Assembly: GCF_000006565.2 (NCBI RefSeq)
Contig: NC_031477.1
Span: forward strand, 4,553,137 to 4,617,136
Source: Toxoplasma gondii ME49
Lineage: Eukaryota > Apicomplexa > Conoidasida > Eucoccidiorida > Sarcocystidae
Length of the DNA: 64,000 bases
Direction: 5' to 3'
Below are positions 11,184 through 22,400 of the stretch, one piece after another; within the stretch, counting starts at the first letter, position 1; the number at the start of each line of letters is the position of its first letter. The notes below the pieces were generated by a model, which was given only the letters and a program-made list of their open reading frames with translations, did no database searches and was not told where the DNA came from. The translations under genes and the position numbers were made by a program.

Positions 11184-13209
11184 CGCTTCTTGAAGATCAG
11201 CCTCGCGCGACAGCAAGCACTGACCAAATGGCGACAGTGTGGAGACTCTTGCGGTTCTGCTTCAAGTATAGACAATATATCTCCGTATGGCTCAAGCTAT
11301 ACGCAGAATCGCAATGAAAAGCAAGCTGAGTAGTCCGGAACGCAAGGTGGCGTCAGCATAAACGTGAGTGCACACGACACCCACGGAGACCGAAGATGGA
11401 AGATGTCTTCAGTGTATTTTCTGACTGTGTGGAAGACGGGAAGCTGCGGGAGGAAAGGCGCCTTCGGTGCATGTGTGGGTGTGTACAGAAAAAGATCAGG
11501 GAAAAGTTGAACCCCCGTCTGTTCTCTGAGTGACAGAAATGCCGTGATCGGTACCTGAGTGCTTATGGATCAAAAGTGACACACAGAACTGTGTTTGAGA
11601 GTTTTTGGCAGAAATGTAGCGGCATCAGAAACGGAGTCAGTGTGCACAAGCAGGTTCTCCTTTCTGGCGTACTTGAGTGGTGCACTTTTCTTTTGGACTT
11701 GTGCCGCGCCGAGGTCGCAGTCGTGATCTTACCGACCGGGAACAGGGTGTGGCGTGTTGCCTTCGCAAGGCGTTGTGCAGCCATCTCGAGTGCGAGAAGG
11801 GCTCAGGTGTCTGTACGCGCCAGGGCACCCTCAGACACTCTGCAGTGTGGCCTCACCGCTGAAGCTCTTTCGAAAGGCGTGTCGCTCTTCGGTTTCTGTT
11901 CTCAACTCTTATATTGTCTCGGATGTGGTGTATGTCTTCTGCACCCGCAACAGGGTGCGTGTGTATATGTGTATGTGCGTGTGTGTACGGATGCATTTAT
12001 GCATGTCTGCACGACGCGTCAGCCAGGAAAGCAAGGTGGGGCCGGAATTTCGCGCAGCCAGAAACTGTTGCGAATGCTGATCGAGGAAGTGCTCAGTGGC
12101 CACTCAGTTACACGGGACCCAACTCGTGTGTGTTTCAAGTTTCAAGAGCGCAGGAGTTCGAACAGGCTCCGGTTTTCCTGTCGGCCTGAAGCCGGTGGCC
12201 GTTTGTGGGCATCCCCTGCGTAGTCTACGCGTGGAGACAGGGTCGATTGCCGCGATTCCTTGCCGCTCTTTGATTTCTCGTCCTGCTCTTAACGGCAGTC
12301 GTTTCCGCTCCGAAAGGTTGCGAGTTGGGTGTGCACAAGTGCTTCTCTTTCCAGTTGTCTTACCACGTGAAACATGGGCAGAGATCCGCACGTGAAGCTG
12401 ATGCTGTTTTCTCTGTGGGGAGGACCCAACGTCCGGCGTTTAGGATTTCTCTCCTTTCACGCCTCAGACGTGGATGTCCCGATATCACACTGAAAAGCAT
12501 TTTTTTCCGTGACGTGCGCCACCATTTTCCCGCATATTTCGCCTGGTGCCACCTCATTTTCGGCGCATTGCTCCCGCAATCTGCGAAAATGCACTGTGCC
12601 AGTCACTTCGTCAGACAAATGATTCTTTCCTTTCTCACGCACACATGAAATGGGGGCCAAACAAGAGGATGTGATTCAGAAACCAAAAAACGCCCTTTAA
12701 TAAGGTCGAGTGTGGTCAGCGGAACGAACTGTAGGCCACTGACAACACGCCTCTCCTGAATCGCGTAGATCGGCTACGCTGCCTTTTGCGTGTCGAGCCA
12801 CCAGTGTGACAAGCTGAAGACAGGCGGTCGACCTCTAGACATCGTCTCTTCGAGTTTTACATCCACTGTAGTGATCGGCTGGATCTGGGCTTGACCCACG
12901 GGCACCTGTCTGCTTAACGAGTGAAAAAGAGGCAACACAAAATGAAATTACGACGAGCATAGTGCGGCAGTCGCACTGTAAACTCTCTCGCAGGTGAAAA
13001 GGAATTAGCTGACGTACATCAGCACACTCCTATATATATATATATATATATATAGTCGTGGAATTTGAGTGATACATGCAGTCAAGTAGTCCTGAGTGCT
13101 ACGCTCTGTTGTAGATTACTCAACCAGGCTGTTGCACAGTTGCCGTGCGCCGCAAGTCCGGCTCTGCGCTTTCGTGTCCGCAGTCGTGATCTTAACGGGA
13201 CTATCACAG
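11184..13209. other. Intergenic region downstream of the MORN gene
   Basis: This is the MORN 3' UTR and spacer. It holds a GT-rich tract at about 11955-11990 and a TA microsatellite at about 13031-13053. Open frames on both strands show no family resemblance. Confidence 0.45.
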
Positions 13210-14236
13210 GTTGCTGCGTTTCTTCAAACAACCTTGTGGCTCTTTTCTCTCATCGTTTTCTGGGAGCTCATCGCTCCGTTCATTCTACTCTACTGTGAAA
13301 AAACAAGGGCTTTTGAGGAGACGTCAGCCAGAGATGTGTACGGATCTCTGTAAGTGGCCATTTTACGCGTTTCTTGACATCCCCTCGCGACACGTTTTAG
13401 TCCGCCTCGTTAAGCGGGACACTTTCAAAAGGACATAGAACATCAGGTGCAATCTAACCGCCGTTCCCCTCGAATGTCGTGGAGCGGAACGGGATAGCAA
13501 ACTGTAGACAGGAAATGAAAAACGTACGCCGCAAGAGAAACACTCCTGTGTGATCCTCACGTGAGGCGTTTCAGGACGCGCAAACTTGTGCAGATGGAAT
13601 CCAACGTATAGAGAAGAACGCCCACCTGAAAGACAACAGTGTGTCGAGTCCGAGCGATGCTTATCCGCCGAAGATCCGATGTCACTTTCGCAGTTGCGAT
13701 GGGCTACGGTGGAGCTGAGCCTCATCTCGTAAAATGCGCGTGCATCCAATCTTAAACGGATATGTTTGCACGAATGGCTGCTCGGTGGCAATTCCAATGT
13801 ACTGCGGAACTGCTTGTGTGTGGGTGTGTGTTTGGGTCGATGGTGACATGTCTGCCTCATCCAGTTGGGAGCCTAGAGTCGCTGAGAACTGCGAATGTGA
13901 CTGGAAGCGCCACCCCGAAAAACCGGCTGCTTTCTGTCTTGAGAAATTTGCGACGTATCTGTTCTCTCAGGGGTCTTTCCTCTCTCTGCGGCATCTCCAC
14001 GTGTGCCTGTCGTCTTCAGTGTCTCCTCCACGAACGCACATTTTTCTCCCGAGACAATGTTTACGTTTGCAGAGAGTGCGCAGATCTCTCAACCATCAGA
14101 AGAGTTTACTGTTCGGCAAGTCAACGCTCATCTCTCCCCGCTACACACTCTCCAGCGTTTAGGGGCCAAGACAGAGACTGAACCTCGCCTTGGCTTTTCT
14201 CTACCATCGGAGCACATGTGTTTGCATGCACGGTGA
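13210..14236 (+). CDS. Putative 3' end of a small membrane protein gene (low confidence)
   Basis: Two segments fit splice signals and phase. Segment 13210-13349 lies between an acceptor (tatcacag) and a consensus donor (TCTCT|GTAAGT) and encodes a hydrophobic helix (LWLFSLIVFWELIAPFILLY) followed by a charged stretch. Segment 14020-14236 follows cgtcttcag and runs 72 codons to TGA. The open frame extends upstream of 13210 with more hydrophobic residues, so the true exon start is unclear, and no initiator exon was found. The stop would lie only 35 bp from the oppositely oriented uL13 stop, so the 3' UTRs would overlap; this lowers confidence. Confidence 0.25.
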
Positions 14237-14271
14237 CAGGTAGACACAGAACCGTGTGCAGAAGAAACGTC

Positions 14272-15434
14272 TTATGCGTGGCCGTACTGCTGCAGGAAGG
14301 CGACCTGGTCTTTGGGCAACGTCGTCTGAGCGAAGCTCTTCGCTTCCGCCTGCATCTTGGTTCTCTCCTTCTTCTTCTGGTAGTAGGCGCTGGAGCGCGT
14401 CTTTCTCTTCTCTTCCAAACGCGCAACCAAGTCGCCGTGCGACCAGCCCACTTGGGAGGAAAGGTCGCCCAAACGGCAGAAGTTGCGCTTCGGCTTCAGA
14501 CGCACAATGCGCAGAGCGCTGGGGACAACCATGCGCTTCTTCCTCTCGACCATGGTCGGAACGCCCTCGAAGACCTGAACACACCGACATACGGCGCCTT
14601 TTGCATGTCACGAGCCATCGCCACAAAACGTCACACATCTACCAACAAGAAATGAACCACATCGACAGCGCCCAACTGATGCATATACATATATATATAT
14701 ATATAAACTGCACATATATGGCGACTGCGCGCATTTCGGCCATGAAACACAGAGAAACGAGGGGTCACACAACCATATACGTATATATATATATATAAAT
14801 ACATCTATATATACATGTATTATATGAGGGCGTTTGCCATGCAGTCTTGACAGGCGAAGCGGGTATCTGCGCCGCGGCGGAGGTGAAATCTGCGGTTTTT
14901 TCTAAACTATCGAAGCCCCTCCGTGACACCCTGCGACCTTTTGTCTCTTTCGAAACAGTCCCTGCAGCCCGCTGGTCTTGTCCTGTCTCCTGTACAGCCT
15001 GTTCGGCCTCCCCTTCTTCACACCTGGAGTCTGGCGAGAGCCTTCTGGCCACGCTCAACTTTGTGTCGCAACATGCCACGAATCGTTCTCCAGAGGATCC
15101 GCGAGGGGGCGCGGAGGTGGTACGGTCCGCGTCTGGGGTTCGAGTTCATTCGCAGACGAAGGAAGCGCTGGTACTTCAGTCTGTTGCGATGGAGAGATCC
15201 TGAAAAAGAAAGTTCCGAGAGAAAACTTCAATCGAAAACGGAAGCACAGCCACGCCCGCCGAAGCCTCAAAAAGCCCCACCCACACACACCTAGCCACAG
15301 TGCCTCTCCTCCCGATTTAGACGCGCATGTGCGGCCAAACGTCTTCATGATCCGTCTGCATCGAAGCCAACCAATGTAGAGAAGAGCACATGTACAATAC
15401 ACATGTATGTACGCAATATATATATATATATACA

Positions 15435-15465
<31 letters not shown>

Positions 15466-16782
15466 TACGCAATATATATATATATATATATATATAGATA
15501 ACCATTGATGGGTGGTGGCGAGATGACTAGAACGGCCGTGGGTTTCAGAGAGCAGATTCTGTGGTTATAAGGCGCGCCTGTCTCTGTTGGGATACAGTGA
15601 AGATGTTGGGAAGGCACAGACGAAAGAGACATTCGCAGCGCTCTCACCAGAGATGTTGATATCTTCGCATCTCACGCAGATGATCTGCTGGCCCTTGAGC
15701 AGCTCCTTGGCAACGACCGAAGCCAGACGGCCCAAGAGATGGCCCTGGCAGTCGATCACAACGACCTGAGAAACGAAAGAAATCAGGAGAGCCAACGTGG
15801 ACAGAAAGCCCAGGAGCCCAGCGGGGGCGACACTCGACCACACATCTACACGAGAACAGCCTTCTGCGCATTTGAAAAACGGAACTGCAGTGCCAGTCGC
15901 GCGACGCTTGATGCCTGCTGGACAGAAAAACAGCGACGCAGTCTTCGTCCTTCTCGACCGTCGCCTAAAGCTGCCCAAATCCCGAGGATACCTTTAGCTA
16001 CCGGCACAGGTACACAGGCGTGGAACAACATGTAAACTGTTTCTCCACCTCTGTCGGACTATGTACGAGCAACTTTCCGCAGATGGAGCGGAAAGCCACT
16101 CAGACGCGTAAAGCGGGAAAGGCGACAAGAAGAGATTCTCGAGCTGAGTCACCAAGGCTACGCTGCCGAAGTCGACCGACACACACGGTTAGGACACGGT
16201 TGGAGACGCGCAAAACTGGAGTACGTGGGGATTTCTCTTTCCGGAGAGTAAAGGTGAGAAAGGAAAATCGTTTTCTTCGTCAGGCCCTCCAAATTAGGGT
16301 ATCCCTTCCAAAAGTCCCAGAACGATCAGACGCTTCTTGCATGCTCTCGGCCGGCCGCCACGCTTCCGCGCCCTCGGCCGCTCTGCAGCGCAAGAACCCA
16401 GGCTTTCACCATTTGAAAACATTGTGGAACGACAGAGCTCTTTGCGCCTTAACAAACAAGCAAAAATGGCGAGACAGAGTTCTCCGAATCCGATATCGCG
16501 GCGTTTTTGATTCCGAGACTTCTCGCTCCTCCTCCCCACAAATCCTAACGAGGCGCTTTCCTCCAAATCCCTCAGTTCCTCCCTGTCGGGAGAAAAAAGG
16601 GGGAAAGTCGACTGTCTTCTCTGTAGACTTGCGCATTTTAAGAAACGGGAGAAGGGTATACTCCACGAAAAACGGGAAACACGATGCACAACGACACGGA
16701 CTCATGGGGGAGGACGGCGGGGAGAAAACGCGGAGGGGCGCAATTCGCGGTTCTCGCAGTGGCATACCTTCTTGAACGTCAT
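14272..16782 (-). CDS. RPL13A: Cytosolic 60S ribosomal protein uL13 (RPL13A), 203 aa, four exons
   Basis: Exons are 16782-16768 (MTFKK), 15765-15648, 15199-15024 and 14574-14272, all GT-AG and in phase. The total of 203 residues equals the human length. Recognised blocks are [20 protein letters not shown], the NISG loop, [34 protein letters not shown], and the basic C-terminus with [17 protein letters not shown]. The protein is a structural component of the large ribosomal subunit. Its first intron is about 1 kb, and TA microsatellites lie in the introns near 14684-14800 and 15416-15500. Two ribosomal-protein-type promoter elements lie upstream (16947-16961 and 17082-17089). Confidence 0.95.
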
Positions 16783-16946
16783 CTTGGAAACTCTCCGGGT
16801 ACAGAAGTCCTTTGAAAAGGTGAACTCTCTTTCCTGAGCTGCGACGTTCCACGCATCAGAAAAAGAGGAGACACAAGAATGACGAGGTTTCTTGGCCACG
16901 ACGAAAAGATCCAGAGCAAACACACCCTGGCTGCCCTCAGCTTGCA

Positions 16947-16961
16947 CAGAATATAAGACGA
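16947..16961 (-). promoter_or_regulatory. TRP-type ribosomal-protein promoter element
   Basis: Read on the gene strand it is TCGTCTTATATTCTG, matching 13 of 15 positions of the TCGGCTTATATTCGG element reported upstream of Toxoplasma ribosomal protein genes. It lies about 165 bp upstream of the uL13 start codon. Confidence 0.55.
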
Positions 16962-17081
16962 CGCGTACATGCACAGGCCCACATGGGTGTGCTGTCGCTT
17001 CCAAACCGGGGATGCTGATGGAAAACATCATCCACTCCTTTGCGCAATTTCACGCAGGCCAGCGAGACATCGACAGCTCCT

Positions 17082-17089
17082 TGCATGCA
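17082..17089. promoter_or_regulatory. TGCATGCA element upstream of uL13
   Basis: It matches the (T/C)GCATGC(G/A) motif reported in Toxoplasma ribosomal-protein promoters and is a typical ApiAP2-type site. It sits 300 bp upstream of the uL13 ATG and about 120 bp beyond the first element. Confidence 0.5.
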
Positions 17090-19454
17090 GTCTAAGAGGA
17101 AACGGGATTTTTCGAGTTTTCGCCGGAGAGTCGTGGCGCACGCAGATGGAACGACGGAAGTATGATCTGCCCAAAGTATCTGGAAGGATATCCTACGGGT
17201 TTGGGGCACACGGCATATACTTTTAGCGGCTTAAGTCTGACGTAGATTTAGAAAAACTCCATATCCAAACGATCTGTCCACTCAGGGGGAGCAAATAACG
17301 GTTTATTTGAAGCGTGGCACTGGTCCCGAACATGTCACCTACGCTCGAGGAGCACAGGAACCAGATCGGGCGTGTCAAGCACCATGTATGCTGTAAACTG
17401 CAAAGAAGAGAAGGAAATATGCTTCTCGTTCGGGATGCTTGCGAACCAATGGACGGTAAACGTTTCATCAAGGGAGCTGGATCTTCTCTCGGGGGAAACA
17501 CCCAGGCTTTTACCGTCTTAACAAATGGGTGTCAGCTCGCGATTCATCCATTGAAGAGAGGCTTCATCGTTAACACTCCAGAATTTGCTGAAAATGCAGG
17601 GTCCAGTACTTTTGAGCTCCCCCCGAGGTACCACACAAACCTCATATGTATCGGTGAACGTCAATATACTGCTTCAGATCTTCGGACGACTCACCAAGAC
17701 AAGTAACCGCAAGCTGGCAAAGCGGTTGGTCCCTGAAGGGGGCAAGTTCTGCTGCTGGTTTTTAGCCAGATGCTCAAAAAGGGATCCTAATGGAACACCT
17801 TAATGGACAACAGTGAGCATATCCCCACCAAGGCTGTAAAAATGCCGCAGCGGAGAATCACCCGGCGGCCAACTCATGGAGCAAAAAGGTACACAATGAG
17901 TTTTTTTCACTAGACTGATAAAAAGCTGCCCAAACGATTAGCAACAAGGCTTTCTTTCTCAGTCAGGGGCGCGGATAATGGCTTGACCAAAAGATTTTTG
18001 TGCTCCCGTCGACGGGAAATTTGTGATGAGTCGTCCGTAAAACAATATCTTCAGATGCTTTGTGCTCCACAGTTCACTTCTAGGCCTCCAAAAAGAAGTT
18101 TCACACTCGATCTCGGGGGGCCACAGTCGTTTTTCGATTCTTCAAGGCTCACCGCCGCAAGCGAGCTTGGTTTCCTGATGTGCGGACAAGTGCAGGAGAC
18201 CGAGTGTTTGTGTAGTATCCTTGCTTCTCTGTGAAGGTGTTTAATCGTCTTATTCCATTCTGTGACCAACGCGCAGATCCTAATGGTGAACCTGCTGAAG
18301 TCCGGAGATGTGTAGGCCGACTGTCCATCGGAGAAAAGTTGCAGATTGCTTGAAAACCCACTAAGGGGCCAAGAAGGTTCGCGACAAGGCCAGTTTCGCA
18401 GCAAGGTCAGAACCTCTCTTGGCATCATTCACTGCACACTGTAGGTTGATAGGCATAGATATGCAGACGTGTACAGGTGCCCGTAGATGGCAGCTTGCCT
18501 GCGCAGGTTGCCCCCTCTTCGATCCGCGAAAGTTTTTGAACGGTCAAGAAATCGCGGAAAAGGTGACGTAGGCAGGTCTCACTCAAATTCTTTATAAACA
18601 CCAGTTTTGTTTGCTTGCGAGGGGACGTATGCCGACACCAGCTTCCGAGAGGCTACCTCCCGCCTAAGCTGTGCGTGCACCCTCACAAATTCCGAACGTA
18701 CAGGTACGCCATCGAAGAGCGTCCAGAATACAGATTTCAACTGTTCTACGTCGCACCCCCCCCCCCACACGACCTGAAGGGACCGCAGAAAGCTCGGGGA
18801 GCGTTTAGAATGGTCAGAAAACCAACAGAATACACGGCTTTGTTCGTATGCATGTGCATGTGGCTAATGTTTTTTGCTCAGTGGCACAGGCGACCCGGGC
18901 ATGGTTCCGCTGCAAGGCAGCGGCGCTTTTGGGCGCCTACGTCACCATGAAGCTGCGGTTCACCGTCGTATGGTTGAACCCGTCGTTTCGAGCAAATCAA
19001 CCGAAAAAGGTTTTAACGGCTGAAAGCCCCGCTAAAACAGCCTGCTCGATAGTTCGACGGCTTTCGCGACATCTACACGTGACGCAACTAAGGCATGCGC
19101 AAGCCATTCCGAGAAGGCAAATGCAAAAATTGGAAAGACAGTAGAATGGAAAGCAAGATCTACTAACCCAACAGAGAACTTTTTCCCTTTATCCCCGACA
19201 TCCATGCCCGTGCCTCTCGTTCTGCACGAAGACAGTTTGCCCGCGAGGTCCCAGCACAGGCAAATCCTCTGCCGTGCGTAGCGTCTACCACGAACAGGAA
19301 CCGCGAAAAGGGAGCAAAACTCAGAGACGAAGAGGGTTGAAGAGCCTCTTGTGCGCTGGTGCTGTCTCCTCGTCCAAGTCTGTGTGTTTCATCCCCGTTT
19401 TCCGAAAGAAATGGAACCTCTGGCTATCTAAGACTTCTCTCGGCCCCCTCCAGT

Positions 19455-22400
19455 CTATCTGTCACCGCCCAAGCACGAAGACCGCGACGCAGCTTTCTGC
19501 TGGCCCTCCGCGAAACCAGTCAACAGGGACGACGGATACGGCGCGACAGCAGCGTGGAAGTTCTCTGGCGCATGTTTCTGTGCGGTCCACGCACTATTAT
19601 CGTACAAGTCGCAGTCGTCTCCGTACGTTTGCTTGCTGGCAGGCATGCCACTCACGGGCATCTGGCCGTTAGCGTTGGGGACGGTGTTCTCTCTGTCTGC
19701 TTCGCCGTCTCGTCGAGACAGAGACTCCGAGGGCGCCTCGAACGCAGAACACCCGGATTCGACGCCTTCCGCATGTCCTGCCCGTGGCGCGTACACCGAA
19801 AAAGAGGTATCATGTCCGACGAAGGACCCCTGCGGGCCTCCTCTCTCGATTCCTCTCGGCGATGGTGCCATGTGCCTGGTTTCTCGCGTCGGTTGTTCGC
19901 CGAAAGTGAAGTCCTGCGTCTCGAAAGGCCCGCTTTGGGAGAAGTCTCTTCCGCCAGAAGCGTGCGTCTGCGTGCTGTCACCTTTCCGCGCAAAGTCGGG
20001 AGACGCCCTTGTCTCGCCATGCTTCTGGAAGTGACTCCCCTCCGGTTGACCTCGAGAAAGCGGGGCGTCGGATCTTTGCAAAAACGAAAACGAACGAGGA
20101 GACACAGAGCCATGCGCATCCACACGCGAAACGTCCCCTTCCTGTCTCCGGCCAAAGGCCCCGCCGCCTTCGTGCACACCGCTGCTGCTGCCTTGCGGAA
20201 ATTTCTTTGAAAAGCTTCCCGACGACGCGTACCGGGAACCAAACGCAGTGGCGCCTTCCGCAGAGCCAGCGCCAAACGGGGCGCTCACCCGCCGGGACAT
20301 CGGAGTCCGCTGCAGAGAATTGGTCGACCGGAACGCCCCACTGTCGCCTGCCAGGCCGTTTGGTGCCGGGGTTCGGAGGCCAGTTTTGGCAGAGAAGGAT
20401 GCACATGTAGCAGCCGGACTCGGATTTCTCCCGAAGGTGCGTTCGTTCCCCACGGGGACAGGTCCTGGCGTCGGAGACCCAAACGTAGGCGGAGAGAAAG
20501 CTCCGCCTGACCCGGCGTGATGGCTGTTTTTGTCGTCCTCGTATCTCTCGGTCGGAGGGACCGAGAAGGACGAGCAGGCCTCGGAGACACCGGGGCGAAG
20601 ATGTGCAGAGTACGGGCTCCTTGCCCCGTCCCCAGGGGGAAGATCGTTGCGGGGCGACCGAGGCGAGTAGAAGACAGGCGCTGTCGGATTGCTCCACTCG
20701 GTCTCGGCTTCCTTCTTCTCCGAAGACGCATGCGTCGGGTGGGCGAAGTCGAACGACTGTCCCTCCAGGCCTCCAGAGCCCACGGGGCCGCGGTCCAAAG
20801 GCCCGCCAGTCCGGAATCCGGGATCCAAGGAGACACCTGGCGTCTCCGCTCGAGGCGGCACGCGACGCGCTCCGACAGGAGTCCGGTCGTGGTGGCCAGG
20901 GCGAAACGCGTGAGAGAACGGGGCCTCTGCCCGTTCGGCGTCAGCTGCGAGAGCATGGCGATGCCCGACCAGACGCGTCGTCCTTTCTTGTGGAGCGGAA
21001 AACGGAGCTGAAGAAAGCGGTCCCGCGGACAGTCTGCGCTCGAAGGTCATGCCTGCCAGAGTCGGGGCCAGGGCCTGTCTCTGCGAGCTGCGAGGAGACA
21101 CGCCGCCCGCGGGCCGCGAGACGGGGTGGTGAGGGAACCGCGGAGACAGCAGCGTCGGGAGGCAAGCGCTCGACGCGTGCTCTTCTTCGTAGTCCAGGCG
21201 CTTCACACTCGGAAAGGCTGACTGGCGACGCCGAGGAAACTGGTTGCTGGCCTGGGCTCCAGGCTCCGGGTACGCGGGAGCGGCGGGGTGCGGGAGAGCA
21301 GGGTACGCAGACGGGTGGTCGGATGAGGAAGGAAACGATTTCTCGTTGCCTTGCCATGACCTAGGAGAGGGAAGAAATCTACCGCATGCGCCGGCAGCCG
21401 ATACAGTCGAGGAGCCAGCGGCTCCGCGTCTCCACTCCGCCGGTGCGCGAGCCGAGGGAGCGGGATCGCTCGGAGAGGCGTAAGTGGACAGACCCGCGGC
21501 TGTGGAGCTTCTTCGGGTGATCCGTTTGGATGAAAAGGGAGACACGGACGGCGCGCCCAGCCGGTCCCGGGCCTCGTCCGACCGTCCGTTCGGCCAGTAG
21601 CCGAAACTCTGCGCTTCGCCTCCGTCGGTCCTTCCTTCATCTCGCCGGCCGCTTCTCTCCTCGAAGCCACTGTCTCTCGGATCTTTCCCCTCTGTCGCGG
21701 GGCTGGCCTCCGCCTCAGCGAATCTCCCCCGTCCCTGGAAGCAGTGTTCCGACTCCCGAGCCTCGTCCGGGTGGCCAGGCCGCGAAGTTCGCTCTGAAGA
21801 GAAGGAGCTCGCTGGCGCCGCAGAGGGCCGACCATGCACATGCAGGCCCTCTGTCTCCTCGTTGCCCCAGGGCGCGCCGGGCTCAGGGCCTCGCTCTGCC
21901 CGAGCGAGGGCAACTCCACTGGACCCTGCAGCGACAGCAGGCCGGTCGTCTGTGGGGTATTTCATTTCTCGCGACGAGGCGCGCCTGAGAGAGGAAGGTG
22001 ACACCGCTCGCGACGAGGAAGAGGAAGACGCGGCAGAGGACAGCCGCGGAGGCGCCGGGTCCCAGGGCGAGACGGCAGAGTGGAACGCCGCCGGAGGTTC
22101 GCTGCACCGGCGCGAGAGGCCTGAGAGGTAAACAGTTTGGCGGGCCGAAGTGTCAGAAGCGAACGAGGCTCGGTCTTCATTTTGTGGGTTGCCAGGCCTT
22201 GGCTTTCCCGACGAAGCGCCGGAGAACCGGCTGGTGTCGACCTTGTTTTGCGACGCCGCGCCGAAATCTCTCGCCAACTCCGACCCTGGCCTCGAAAACG
22301 GCGCCTCTTCTCTTCGTCCTGTCCAGATGGCCCCGTCCCGGTCGTCTCTCTTGTGGGTGTCGGCATGGCGGAGTCCTGGAGCTTCTCTTCGGTCTTCTCG

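Larger units (their letters stand above)
16783..19454. other. Spacer between uL13 (5' side) and the NEK kinase (3' side)
   Basis: It holds the uL13 promoter and leader at the left and the kinase 3' UTR at the right. A run of C at about 18758-18768 and several open frames of up to about 130 codons show no domain. No gene is supported. Confidence 0.5.

Noticed and set aside
20603..21364. + strand frame of about 250 codons, Arg/Gly-rich
   Set aside because: It lies antisense to the NEK kinase tail exon, shows no domain, and its composition is that of a shadow frame in GC-rich coding DNA.
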